Both the position numbers and the translations under genes were made by a program. The notes beneath the pieces were generated by a model. The model saw only the letters and a list, made by a program, of their open reading frames with translations, was not told the DNA's origin and searched no databases. Below are positions 1 to 9,016 of a stretch of 64,000 bases of DNA, one piece after another. Numbering within the stretch: the stretch's first letter is position 1; each line of letters begins with the position of its first letter. Source of the DNA: Planctomycetaceae bacterium (GTDB lineage Bacteria; Planctomycetota; Planctomycetia; Pirellulales; Pirellulaceae); contig JAIYDN010000038.1 of NCBI GenBank assembly GCA_027487485.1, positions 1 to 64,000 of the forward strand. The letters run 5' to 3'.

Positions 1-986
1 CCTGCCAACTCACGCAACTTGTCCCGGGTCGCCGCAAGAAATCGACCCAGTAATCGGCCTCCTGCAAGCTTCGACATCCGAACTCCCCAAGTCTCGGGCG
101 TGCAACCAAGCCTTGCAAACACATCTGCAACCTCCGCCGAGATCGCAGTCTTGCCATCACGCAGCATCCGGCCCGTGTACTCCACCAACATCACGTATTG
201 GCCCAACGTGAAACCGCTTCGCATCCCTTCACGCACCGCACCAAGACCACGACGATCCTCAACCGGCACCAGCCAAAGCTCATCTTCAAGCCCACCACTA
301 ACCCGAACCGCCGCCACGCTGCCAAGCTCCGCCGCCTTCAAATCCTCGGCCCGACCGTTCGAAACGACATGATCCACCCGAGCCTTAATCGAAGTGTGCT
401 CGCTAGCTTCCGGAGTCGCAGCAACCCCAGCCGCAACCGGATTCAAATCAATGTAAGCACACACTGATACAAGCGACTCTTCGTCCAAAATTGCAATCGA
501 TTTGAATCGTCCCTCAAAGAAAGCCCCAGTGCATTTGTCTTGCTTATTCGCAAGACGAGCCAACGGCTCCTTGAGACACTTCATAAACCAACCCAGTGAC
601 GACAATCGCTTGCGCGCACCCGCCACCCACTCCATGTTGCCCAAACGAGCGGCAACCATTTCCTTGGATACCTTCATCGGTTTGCGATCCGACTCACGAG
701 GCGGAAACAGCCGAAACCAACGCTCAACCACTTCCGAATCCGACCAGCCATTGGCAGCCTCAGGATCGATACGCAGCAGCAAGTGCAGATGGTTGTCCAT
801 CAAACTGAACCCGCCTACGGAAACTGCAAAAATCTGATCAAGTTCCTTCAGTCGGTTCTCGATCCAATCCTTACGTCCTGGAGCCGCCTCGTCACCCATG
901 AGATGAGCCCGACGAACGCAACGAGAGATACAGTGATACCAACGACTTACGGTGGCATCAACAAGTCGAGAACGGGAGATAGTCAC
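1..986 (-). CDS. REP-associated (IS200-like, Y1_Tnp) transposase, 3' end cut by the window edge
   Basis: An open minus-strand frame runs from a GTG at 986 off base 1, giving 328 codons without a stop. The start fits the usual planctomycete N-terminus (VTISRSRLVDATVSRWYHC). About 60 residues in comes the HUH-type metal-binding motif SLMDNHLHLLLR, and further on the family motif GAFFEGRFKSIAILDEESL followed by CAYIDLNP. These belong to the TnpA_REP/RAYT transposases, single-strand DNA transposases that recognise REP hairpins. The only in-frame alternative start is a TTG about 40 bases upstream, just after a TAA. I could not pin down the catalytic tyrosine. The family is certain; whether the gene is intact cannot be told because its C-terminus lies outside the window. 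It resembles, but is not identical to, the transposase at 25.8 kb. Confidence 0.85.
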   Translation of the reverse strand, partial: MTISRSRLVDATVSRWYHCISRCVRRAHLMGDEAAPGRKDWIENRLKELDQIFAVSVGGFSLMDNHLHLLLRIDPEAANGWSDSEVVERWFRLFPPRESDRKPMKVSKEMVAARLGNMEWVAGARKRLSSLGWFMKCLKEPLARLANKQDKCTGAFFEGRFKSIAILDEESLVSVCAYIDLNPVAAGVAATPEASEHTSIKARVDHVVSNGRAEDLKAAELGSVAAVRVSGGLEDELWLVPVEDRRGLGAVREGMRSGFTLGQYVMLVEYTGRMLRDGKTAISAEVADVFARLGCTPETWGVRMSKLAGGRLLGRFLAATRDKLRELA

Positions 987-1491
987 AGCAAGAACCCCAA
1001 AGCAAAGAATCAGAACAATCGACAAAGTTTACCGAAATCACCATGTCTGTCAATCGCTGTGCCTGTCCTTTTTTGTATTTTGTGTTAAACCACTTCATCG
1101 TACCAATCGTAGCCAAATGTTTCGAGCTCAACCGAACGGGGCAGTTTCCCAGCCGCTCTATATGGCCTCAATCTCCGGTATCTGCCCCGCAGTTAACCCA
1201 ACGGTCAGATAGTTTGAGGTCCGTTTCGGTGGGGCGGAAGCAATCGGCGTGCGAACAAGCAACCACTTATCAACTAGAGAGCGCGATAGTTCGAGGGAGA
1301 AAACTCCATTTTGACGGAAGCAACATTCGGAAAATCCGCTCGCGGTAAGAAAGGCGAGAGCGCGGCAAGCTTGGCCCGAAAAATCAAAAACGCCGAAAAC
1401 ACTGGGGATTTAAGCGATCGAGTCGCCGCATGAGAAAACCTCTCAATCCGCGAACTGGCGGGTAGCCTAAAGTTCGCTGGATGAGAATGAG
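987..1491. other. Intergenic stretch with no recognised feature
   Basis: About 500 bases between the transposase start and the tRNA fragment. Short open frames exist on both strands, but none shows a family motif, a ribosome binding site or a signal sequence. I see no hairpin or repeat that I can support. Confidence 0.5.
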
Positions 1492-1550
1492 TACGCTCGG
1501 AAGGATTTGAACCTTCAACCTTCGGTTCCGAAGACCGATGGACCACCAAT
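1492..1550 (-). pseudogene. 3' part of a tRNA-Arg(TCG), 5' third missing
   Basis: Reading the minus strand, the T arm is perfect (GAAGG, loop TTCAAAT, CCTTC), the anticodon arm is perfect (TCGGT, loop CTTCGGA, ACCGA, anticodon TCG), the variable loop is five bases, and the 3' acceptor strand CGAGCGT is followed by discriminator A. A D-loop-like piece (GATTGGTGGTCCA) lies before the anticodon arm. The partner acceptor strand ACGCTCG and a D-stem 5' half are not found at the required distance upstream. It is therefore a tRNA 3' portion rather than a complete gene, as left behind when an integrase recombines at a tRNA end. A strongly aberrant but functional tRNA is a less likely reading. Confidence 0.6.
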
Positions 1551-2055
1551 CTCTTGCGGGTGGTTGTAGTGAATGGTCCGAACAATTGCCCGAGTAAGTC
1601 GCGGTTTCAGGAAATCTTCAGAAACCTTCTCATGGGGGTGCCATCGGCTGCTAACGCTGGTTGTCAAAGCCTTTTGACAAGGCTTTTTGACAGGACTTAA
1701 GGTTCGGATCGTCCAAATAATCCGCAAAATCTTGAGTTCCCACCACTTAGTCCAGGCAATGTTCACCAAGTCAGTTAAGGAACTAATGCAACGACCTCCA
1801 AGTGCCGAAACGTAAAACTGAATGCAGTTATTCCAAATGGGTGTGAATTTGATGTCAGACATGCCCCAATCATTAGGTTTCTGATCAACCGCGAAATGCA
1901 AGATAACGGTTGGTAGATTGGCTGCGATGGGGGCGATTCTGATGAGACAAATCGGCGTGCCATCCAGGAATAACTGATTGCGACTTCCTGACGTACTCAA
2001 TCCGTTGCATTCATCATCAAAACCAGCATTCCCCCAAAACAATTTAGAAACAGTT
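1551..2055. other. Intergenic stretch with one hairpin
   Basis: The stretch holds a seven-base-pair hairpin at 1667-1685 (AAGCCTT, loop TTGAC, AAGGCTT) followed by three more T residues. It could be a weak terminator, but no gene clearly ends into it on the plus strand. A long minus-strand frame here (1515-2108) overlaps the tRNA fragment and the next gene, and shows no recognisable motif. Confidence 0.35.
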
Positions 2056-3177
2056 ATGCAGGCTTCTTCTAACTCGCCATCGAACGTAGCTACGAAAGCT
2101 TCCACCAAGGGATCGAACGCAAAGAGAACGGCTCAATCGCGTGACCTTAGTTCTACAGATCGAGTGGTTCATGTGGTGGAACAACTCGCCGAAACCATGA
2201 ACATTGCGATCAATGAGATTCGCGAGATCAACGAAAATGCCAAACTGCTATCGCTGAATGCCCGAATTGAGGCCGCGCGTGCCGGCTCCAGCGGTGCTGC
2301 ATTCGGTGTCGTTGCGCAGGAAATGCAATCGCTATCGAACAACACGGCGGTTGTTGCGGACGACATGGCGAATAAAACAAGAAATTCCATTAATGAGCTG
2401 GTGGAAATCATCGGCGGAAGCGTTCGCGGCGAACGACTCGCTGATATCGCTCTCAATAGCATCGACCTGATCGATCGCAATCTCTACGAACGGACTTGCG
2501 ATGTTCGATGGTGGGCAACCGATTCTTCCGTCGTCGATGCTTTGCAAAATCCAAGTCAAGAGGCATTCGACTTCGTTTCGAAACGACTTGGGGTCATTCT
2601 CAACGCATACACGGTGTACCACGATTTGGTGTTATGCAATTCGAAAGGGAAGATCGTTGCCAATGGACGCCCGCTGCAATTCAATAGCGTTGGAAGAGAT
2701 GAGGCCAAATCGCCTTGGTTTGCAAAAGCCATTGCGACTCGAAGCGGCGACGAATTCGCTTTTCAATCCGCTCATTATTCGCCTCTTGCCAAGGACCAGT
2801 CCGTCTTGATCTACTCTTCGTCCGTGCGACGAAACGGTGGTGCATCTGAGCCAGTTCTTGGGGCATTGGGAGTTGTATTCAACTGGGAGGCCTTGTCGAC
2901 AGCTGTTCTCACGAATGCCAGTATTGACGCAGCCGAAGCCAAGCGGACTTTGCGATTCATTACCGATCGGGACTTTCAGGTTCTCGCTAGCTCGAAGCCA
3001 ATGCCCGTCGATTTCCGGCTCCCTGTCGAGCATCTGGGATCGATTTTGTCAGAAAGCAAAGGACATTGTGTCGTGAAAATAGATGGCAAAGATGCATGCG
3101 TTGCTCATGCCTTGTCGCCAGGTTTCGAGTCGTATGCGACGGGCTGGCGATCCTTTCTGATCCAAGAATTGTCCTAA
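2056..3177 (+). CDS. Soluble methyl-accepting-chemotaxis-like protein with C-terminal Cache-like sensor
   Basis: A 373-residue protein if it starts at the ATG at 2056; the open frame extends back to a TTG at 1978, but those 26 residues are not conserved in character and neither start has a clear ribosome binding site. Residues about 35-110 form the tip of a methyl-accepting signalling domain, with the hairpin sequence INENAKLLSLNARIEAARAG that contacts CheA and CheW in known receptors. After it comes a Cache/PAS-like sensor (residues about 130-330, with SPWFAKAIATRSG and a repeated strand pattern). There is no membrane segment. The signalling part precedes the sensor, the reverse of classical transmembrane receptors, so this is probably a cytoplasmic receptor. 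No chemotaxis genes lie nearby. The ligand is unknown. Confidence 0.7.
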   Translation: MQASSNSPSNVATKASTKGSNAKRTAQSRDLSSTDRVVHVVEQLAETMNIAINEIREINENAKLLSLNARIEAARAGSSGAAFGVVAQEMQSLSNNTAVVADDMANKTRNSINELVEIIGGSVRGERLADIALNSIDLIDRNLYERTCDVRWWATDSSVVDALQNPSQEAFDFVSKRLGVILNAYTVYHDLVLCNSKGKIVANGRPLQFNSVGRDEAKSPWFAKAIATRSGDEFAFQSAHYSPLAKDQSVLIYSSSVRRNGGASEPVLGALGVVFNWEALSTAVLTNASIDAAEAKRTLRFITDRDFQVLASSKPMPVDFRLPVEHLGSILSESKGHCVVKIDGKDACVAHALSPGFESYATGWRSFLIQELS

Positions 3178-3497
3178 GACGAGCTGCGGGACCAGCGGAA
3201 TTCCCCCTCGCTCACGCTTCGGGTTGTGATGTTTCCTTTGCCTGCGGCAAAACTATTAAAGCAACAAGCCGTCACGCGTCGGGTTGGGATAACATAGGCT
3301 GCCGCTCGACTGAAAGTTCGTTTAGCTAAGCTGGTTTTAACGGTTATACCAGGGAAACCTTCCACCAAAATCGGGAATCTAGGTTGGTGGCATTCTCGGT
3401 CTGCATCTAGGCTAGAATAAAGGGAAGCTTGTTGGCCATGATTGCTTTTGGCTGACAATGTTGCAAACCTGTTCGATTAGCCTGTCAGTATGGTTCC
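3178..3497. repeat. Intergenic region with two degenerate copies of a short repeat
   Basis: Two imperfect copies of a roughly 20-base motif occur at about 3210 (GCTCACGCTTCGGGTTGTGA) and about 3271 (CGTCACGCGTCGGGTTGGGA). Motifs of this CTCACGCGTCGGGTT type are scattered in planctomycete genomes. I see no gene in this stretch. The promoter of the following kinase gene must lie in its distal part, but I cannot place it. Confidence 0.5.
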
Positions 3498-6029
3498 ATG
3501 TCCCGATCCATCGAATCTTCATCCGAAAATTTGGCGAGGTCTTCGCTTCCTCAACCAGCCTTGCCTGAGCTGGACGATCCGTTGCTCGTCGTTTTATCTC
3601 CTGATTCGAAAGTAGACTCGGAAAAAACAGCCATTCGTCAAGGCGAGTTGATCGACATTCGGGATGTGCAGCTAGAATCGTTGAGCGGCTCTTCTCGCAG
3701 TCAACCACTCGAGATTGCAACCTATCTGATCGGTCAGCAACTCGACCACTTCCTCATCGAATCACTGGTCGGCACAGGTGGCATGGGTGCGGTCTTCCGA
3801 GGCCATGACCAGCGACTCGACCGCGTTGTTGCCATTAAAGTCGTGCCGATCATCGGCCGCGATGCTGAGACGATGAAGAGGTTCCGTTTCGAGGCTCAGA
3901 GTGCAGCGAAACTCGATCATCCCAATATTGCCCGCGTCTATTACGTAGGTGAAACGGACCAATGGAGCTACATTGTTTTCGAGTTCGTAGAAGGGATCAA
4001 CCTACGCGAACTGGTCTTAAACCGCGGCGTGCTGGCAATTGATGACGCTGTTTGTTTGACTCGGCAAGTGGCTGAAGCCCTGCAGCATGCATGGGACCGG
4101 AAAGTAGTTCACCGCGACATCAAGCCTTCCAACATTCTGGTAACGGATAGCGGGCAGGCGAAGCTGGTGGACATGGGACTGGCCCGAACCACCGAACTGG
4201 ATAAGTCCACGAATGACTTAACGGCAAGCGGTGTGACCCTGGGAACGTTCGATTACATTTCGCCAGAACAAGCTCATGACCCCAGAGCAGCAGATGTCCG
4301 TAGCGATCTCTATTCGCTCGGTTGTACTCTTTACTTCCTTTTGACAGGCTCGCCTCCTTTTCGTGAAGGAACGGCTCTTCAAAAGCTGTTGATGCACGGA
4401 ACCAAGTACCCCGAGGATCCTCGATATGTTCGTAATGATATCAGCGACGCACTGATTGCCATCCTTCGCAAAATGATGGCGAAGAAACCTGACGACCGCT
4501 ATCAAACGCCTGTCGACTTGATCTACGATCTTCGACAACTCGCAATTCAAGAAGGCTTGACTTGGACCAAATCCAATTCGGGCGGTACCACGCTACCTGA
4601 TCGTTCGAAGAAGTCCGTTTTCTTTCGGCTGCTACCTTTTTTGGTTTCGTTAGCGGCAATCGCGACCACTACTCTGTGGATGCATATCGGGAACTACCAA
4701 AGCGCCGCATTCCCCATCCCTAAAGAGGAAATCGTCGAACGTTCTTTGGAACCTTCGGAATCGAAGCCCGATATAATTGAAATCAATTCCGACGTGTTTA
4801 GCTCCGATATGGACACCCTGGTCGTCGATGCGACCGCGACACCCAAGACCAGCGATTCTTTAGGGGCCGTTACCTCCATCGAGGAGGCGATCGATCGCTC
4901 GGACCGGCAAAGATCGATTCTGCGTATCTTGGTGAAAAGATCCCAGTGCACTACATCTCTCAACGACCTGAAATCAACTCTCAAGATCGACTCGGATCTA
5001 ACCATTCAAGGACTGACCTCCTCTGCTGGCGAGCGATGCAAATGGACGATCGAAGGGAACGAAGCTTCGACGGACTCCGTTACATCGACTGGCTTGCTCG
5101 AATGTTCGAGCGGAAAGGTCACCTTGCAGGACTTGGATATCGTATGGCGATTAAACTCACAAACGCGACGCAAGGCTTTGGTTGCTTTGAAAGCTGGCTC
5201 TTGGCTTCAACTGAAGAATTGCACCCTAACCATTCATGATGAATACAGTTCCGGGTTGCGCATTCCTGAGAATGGAACAAGCAAACTCGAGGAATCCTCT
5301 TTGGCCACCGTTCTGTTGGTTGAAACCGATTCCGAACCAAGTGCGACCAGTCTCGACAACGAACTTTCCCGTACCTTGACCAGAATCGCAGTCATGAATT
5401 CATCCGCGCGAGGTCAGTGCGACTGGCTGCGTATACAAGGGATGCAACGGGTGGAAATGAATCTCGAGAAGAGCTGGTTCGCGATCGGCGGCTCGATGAT
5501 TCAATCGACGGGTAGCCCAAGCCAAACACGCAATGGAATTCCCATTCGAATTGATCTTCGCAACGTGACGAGCTTCACCCTAAGGCCTTGGATTAGCTTT
5601 TATCTGAACAACACCCTGCCCTATCCCAAGCCCTTTGTTCGTAACTCGATAGACAGTGTTTTTGCTGGAGCCACCAATCATGTTGAATGGAATGCTTCCA
5701 GCAATGAGAACTGGAACGATTGGCGGCAGTCGGACGCAGCTCAAAAGATGATCAACTGGATTGACCTTCGCGGCGTAGACAATACCTACGACAAGGCAAC
5801 CATCTCCAACATCGTTGCAATCCTGTCCAAGCCCAATAAAACGGAACTTGTTCCCCTAGAACCCGATTCCAAGCTTCTTGCGGAAGAACGAGGGCTCGAA
5901 ACATTTTCCAGTTGGAAGAAGAAACCCAAATTGGAATTCAATAAAGTTCACGAGACAGAGTTCTCGCAATTGGAATGGCAATCCGGAACCTATTCGCCCG
6001 GCTACCAAGAACCCGGCTACCAAGAATAA
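3498..6029 (+). CDS. Transmembrane serine/threonine protein kinase with exported beta-helix-like domain
   Basis: An 843-residue protein. Residues about 80-350 are a complete Hanks-type kinase domain: glycine loop GTGGMGAV, the ATP lysine in VAIKVV near residue 113, HRDIKPSN near 207, then DMG in place of DFG, and SPE in the activation segment. A single membrane segment lies near residues 375-395 (FFRLLPFLVSLAAIATTTLW), so the remaining roughly 440 residues are exported. That part has repeated strand-turn units of the kind seen in right-handed beta helices, but no enzyme motif that I recognise. It ends in a direct duplication of PGYQE, mirrored by a 15-base duplication in the DNA. Planctomycetes have many such sensor kinases; the signal and substrates are unknown. 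Confidence 0.9.
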   Translation: MSRSIESSSENLARSSLPQPALPELDDPLLVVLSPDSKVDSEKTAIRQGELIDIRDVQLESLSGSSRSQPLEIATYLIGQQLDHFLIESLVGTGGMGAVFRGHDQRLDRVVAIKVVPIIGRDAETMKRFRFEAQSAAKLDHPNIARVYYVGETDQWSYIVFEFVEGINLRELVLNRGVLAIDDAVCLTRQVAEALQHAWDRKVVHRDIKPSNILVTDSGQAKLVDMGLARTTELDKSTNDLTASGVTLGTFDYISPEQAHDPRAADVRSDLYSLGCTLYFLLTGSPPFREGTALQKLLMHGTKYPEDPRYVRNDISDALIAILRKMMAKKPDDRYQTPVDLIYDLRQLAIQEGLTWTKSNSGGTTLPDRSKKSVFFRLLPFLVSLAAIATTTLWMHIGNYQSAAFPIPKEEIVERSLEPSESKPDIIEINSDVFSSDMDTLVVDATATPKTSDSLGAVTSIEEAIDRSDRQRSILRILVKRSQCTTSLNDLKSTLKIDSDLTIQGLTSSAGERCKWTIEGNEASTDSVTSTGLLECSSGKVTLQDLDIVWRLNSQTRRKALVALKAGSWLQLKNCTLTIHDEYSSGLRIPENGTSKLEESSLATVLLVETDSEPSATSLDNELSRTLTRIAVMNSSARGQCDWLRIQGMQRVEMNLEKSWFAIGGSMIQSTGSPSQTRNGIPIRIDLRNVTSFTLRPWISFYLNNTLPYPKPFVRNSIDSVFAGATNHVEWNASSNENWNDWRQSDAAQKMINWIDLRGVDNTYDKATISNIVAILSKPNKTELVPLEPDSKLLAEERGLETFSSWKKKPKLEFNKVHETEFSQLEWQSGTYSPGYQEPGYQE

Positions 6030-6055
6030 GTGGATGCATGGCAGGCTCGCACTAT

Positions 6056-6112
6056 GCTAGCCAGGATGAATCACGCTAGTCAGGATGAATCACGCTAGCC
6101 GGGATGAACCAC
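6056..6112 (+). repeat. Three tandem 19-base units
   Basis: Three head-to-tail copies of GCTAGCCAGGATGAATCAC, with one to three substitutions between units, start 26 bases after the kinase stop codon. The gap from the kinase stop at 6029 to the next likely start at 6425 holds nothing else that I recognise. The array may act in mRNA decay or as a protein-binding site, but it may equally be neutral slippage. Confidence 0.85.
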
Positions 6113-6424
6113 CAGGGCAATTGGAACCGAGGGACTCAGTATGAACAATCTTGGCTAAGTATGGTAAGATCTTGAACAGCCGTGATTGGGACAGCAGGTG
6201 AACCCTTCGGACCCAAGGTCATTAAATTGCCCCCTGCTTTGATACGAACTGAATCCAATATCGACCTGAATTTTATGATTTGCATCGATTTCTCTCCCGC
6301 GTTTCTCCTGGTCGACTTGCCTCGAGAAAACGACCAAGCCAATAGCTTTCCAACCCCTCGCGTTGACGTGTTCGCATCGATCCATTGGATTGCCAGGGTC
6401 CATTGGCTTATTTGGATCGACCAG

Positions 6425-9016
6425 TTGAAAAACGCTTGGGAAATTCTTGGCATGCTCGTGGTGATGATGGCATTAATTGCCCTTCCTGGATGCGACAATG
6501 CAAAGACGCCGGCCGATAACGCTGCCAAAACGAACGTTGAAGGTAAAAAAGAAGCAGATCCAACGGTTCCTATCGGATCACCGGAACAAATCAAAGGTTC
6601 GTTGGCTGCCAAAGCAATCTTGGAGGAATCGATTGCCGCTTATCGCAAGCTTACGACCTACGAAGATTCGGGGGTGCTCAAGCTGAGGGTTCCTCTCAAG
6701 GACAAACCCGTCGAAGAGACCGAGCCGATGCGGATTGCCTATGAAGCTCCCAACAAACTTGCTGTTCGCGCCTTGGACCTACAATCGTGCTGGAAAAGTA
6801 CGACGTTTGAATCTATCTTCCGAGCCAAGGACAGCTCGCCATTCGGCAATCAACGCCTTGTTCGACCTCGTCCTGAAAAACTTGATCTGACTTGGCTTAT
6901 TCTGGACCACCTTGATGCCACCTTGGACAATCCAACCACCCGGACTCCCATCCAGCTTCAAATGCTGTTCGATGAAAATGCCCTTTCTGGCTTTCGTAAC
7001 GAAAAAGCCACGCTGAGTCTGTTGAGCCCGGAAATGTTCGATAGCCGCCGCTGCGAGCGCGTTCGCGTTGTGCTCGATCAATTGCAATGGACTCTCTGGA
7101 TCGATGCCGAAAATCGTTTGCTGCGAAAGTATGTCTTGCCTGTCGAACTGATCGATGCCTTTATCCCGAATCTACCTCCCGATCTCGATCGAACGAAGAT
7201 GGAGATTGCTGTCGAACTTTCGGACGCGAAACAAGGGCACAAAATTGAGTGGACCGATTGGCAACTGCCGGAAGAATCAGAGTCGTTGCTTGTTCGGCGA
7301 TTCATCCAGCCACCTTTTGCTTTGCCACCACTGCTTGGACAGAACATTGCTCCGTTTGATCTGAAGGCTGCCGATGGAACCCTTCTGCTGGATTCAGCCC
7401 AACGTGCGAAACCAATCACGGTGATGTGTTGGGTCGGATTGGATGAACTGAGCGAATTGTTCGTCAAGGACGTCATGGAAGCCAATCGCAAGTTAACGGA
7501 ATCTATGCCTAACAACTCATTTGAAATTATTCTTGTTTCCAAAGCACCAGCCCAAGAGATGAAGGACTCGCTCAAGAAATGGAACTGCGACTACCCCTTG
7601 GCAATCGATGTCGATAACCTTACTGAAAAAGTTTTCAAGGTTCCTGATAAGCTTTCCGTTATAATCCTCGATAAAAAATCGACCGTTCAGTACGTGAACG
7701 AATTCGGTTATCTGGTTGTGGTCCCAACTCTTTTGCGAGAGCTGTTCGAGAATGTAGATCCTGCGGCTAGGGCTCGCTTGCAAGCAATCGATGATCAAGC
7801 TCGCTACAATTCCCGATTGCATCGTGCCATCATCGAACGTTCCCAAGTGAAACAGCAACCGCCCATCGAGAAGTTCCCCTTCACTTTTCACGAAACCGAA
7901 TTGGTTTGGAACGCTCCCTTCACAGCCAATGTGATCGCTGCCGCGGGAGAGCAGTATTATGCGAAGCTAGGTGCAATGGAATCGGCGCCAGATGTGTTCG
8001 CTTCGTCGGAATCGCCAAAACGAATGATGACAGTTCTGGATGATATGGGGGACCTGCACACGATAGATGCGCTTGGCAAAACCCAACGGGTCTCCTTCAT
8101 TCCGGTTGAAAAGGCAACGGAAGCAACACGGATGAATATTCTTCCTGATCCTTGGGATCACGAACGCGTTGCGATTGTTCCTGAAGGGTTGCCTCGGTTT
8201 TGGATTGTCGACACGACCAATCTGGACGGACGCGAACCTACTCAAGCGACAGAGTATGAGCTTGAGCAGGACGAATCCCCAGTCGCTTTTGTTTGGACAG
8301 CGCTTGGCAATAAAGTAAGCTTGACGTTGGCTACCAACCAAAATCGCCTTCTGGCTTATGACCCAGAAACCAAAAAGCTAAGTGTTTCGGAATCGAAAGG
8401 GGCCATCGCCATCGTACCAACGCTCAATGCAAACGGAGAATGCATCGATTGGAATGCATGCGACTCTTTTGGAAAACTAACTCCTATTGCCAGCCTTCCT
8501 TCCAGCTTACCACCTGCGAAGCAATTGGTCGATCAATTACCCTTTCGACCATTGCCCGGCAATTGGACTTGGGGAACGGGGCGGGATGGACCTGCCATGT
8601 TGGCGATGGCAGATTTGGTCAGCGGAGAAGCGGGTACTATTTTGCGTTATCAAAACACAAAACTCCCTTCATCAACTCATCCGTTGAACGTACGTGCAGA
8701 ACAATGCCGAATTCTATCTTCGACGAAACTGAAGGACGGCTCCTTCTATTGGCTATCGTCTGCACCTCGCTCTGTCCTACACCTTCAAACCAATGACAGT
8801 TTTTATCGTGACCAATTGTCGTTTGGAAAGCCGGTGCTGGGGGCTAGCTTATTGCCCTTCGAGATGAATGCTCGCATGGTGGTGGCAATCGACAATTCAG
8901 TCAGTTGTTGGAACGTGAAGATGCCACCATCCCCAATAGCCAACACACCGCCAGAACCCGTCTCGTCCGAAATCCAACCTAGCCCCAATGCAGGATCGGA
9001 GACTACGGGTGATTAA
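6425..9016 (+). CDS. Large lipoprotein with DUF2092/LolA-like and thioredoxin-like regions
   Basis: The open frame starts at a GTG at 6182, but a TTG at 6425 gives an ideal lipoprotein signal: MKN, a hydrophobic stretch and the lipobox LPGC with Cys23, leaving 863 residues. After a charged linker, residues about 55-290 resemble the LolA-like DUF2092 fold often found in planctomycete exported proteins. Residues about 300-430 look like a thioredoxin fold (IAPFDLKAADGTLLL, then a strand-helix series) without the CxxC pair, so redox activity is unlikely. The C-terminal half has repeated beta blades that suggest a propeller. The stop overlaps the next frame by 29 bases, which suggests translational coupling. 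Function unknown; probably attached to a membrane and facing the periplasm. Confidence 0.7.
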   Translation: MKNAWEILGMLVVMMALIALPGCDNAKTPADNAAKTNVEGKKEADPTVPIGSPEQIKGSLAAKAILEESIAAYRKLTTYEDSGVLKLRVPLKDKPVEETEPMRIAYEAPNKLAVRALDLQSCWKSTTFESIFRAKDSSPFGNQRLVRPRPEKLDLTWLILDHLDATLDNPTTRTPIQLQMLFDENALSGFRNEKATLSLLSPEMFDSRRCERVRVVLDQLQWTLWIDAENRLLRKYVLPVELIDAFIPNLPPDLDRTKMEIAVELSDAKQGHKIEWTDWQLPEESESLLVRRFIQPPFALPPLLGQNIAPFDLKAADGTLLLDSAQRAKPITVMCWVGLDELSELFVKDVMEANRKLTESMPNNSFEIILVSKAPAQEMKDSLKKWNCDYPLAIDVDNLTEKVFKVPDKLSVIILDKKSTVQYVNEFGYLVVVPTLLRELFENVDPAARARLQAIDDQARYNSRLHRAIIERSQVKQQPPIEKFPFTFHETELVWNAPFTANVIAAAGEQYYAKLGAMESAPDVFASSESPKRMMTVLDDMGDLHTIDALGKTQRVSFIPVEKATEATRMNILPDPWDHERVAIVPEGLPRFWIVDTTNLDGREPTQATEYELEQDESPVAFVWTALGNKVSLTLATNQNRLLAYDPETKKLSVSESKGAIAIVPTLNANGECIDWNACDSFGKLTPIASLPSSLPPAKQLVDQLPFRPLPGNWTWGTGRDGPAMLAMADLVSGEAGTILRYQNTKLPSSTHPLNVRAEQCRILSSTKLKDGSFYWLSSAPRSVLHLQTNDSFYRDQLSFGKPVLGASLLPFEMNARMVVAIDNSVSCWNVKMPPSPIANTPPEPVSSEIQPSPNAGSETTGD

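Noticed and set aside
1492-1580. Complete tRNA-Arg gene
   Set aside because: I could not find an acceptor 5' strand or D-stem partner at any suitable distance upstream.
1515-2108. Minus-strand frame of 197 codons
   Set aside because: It overlaps the tRNA fragment and the chemoreceptor start, and has no motif or plausible N-terminus.
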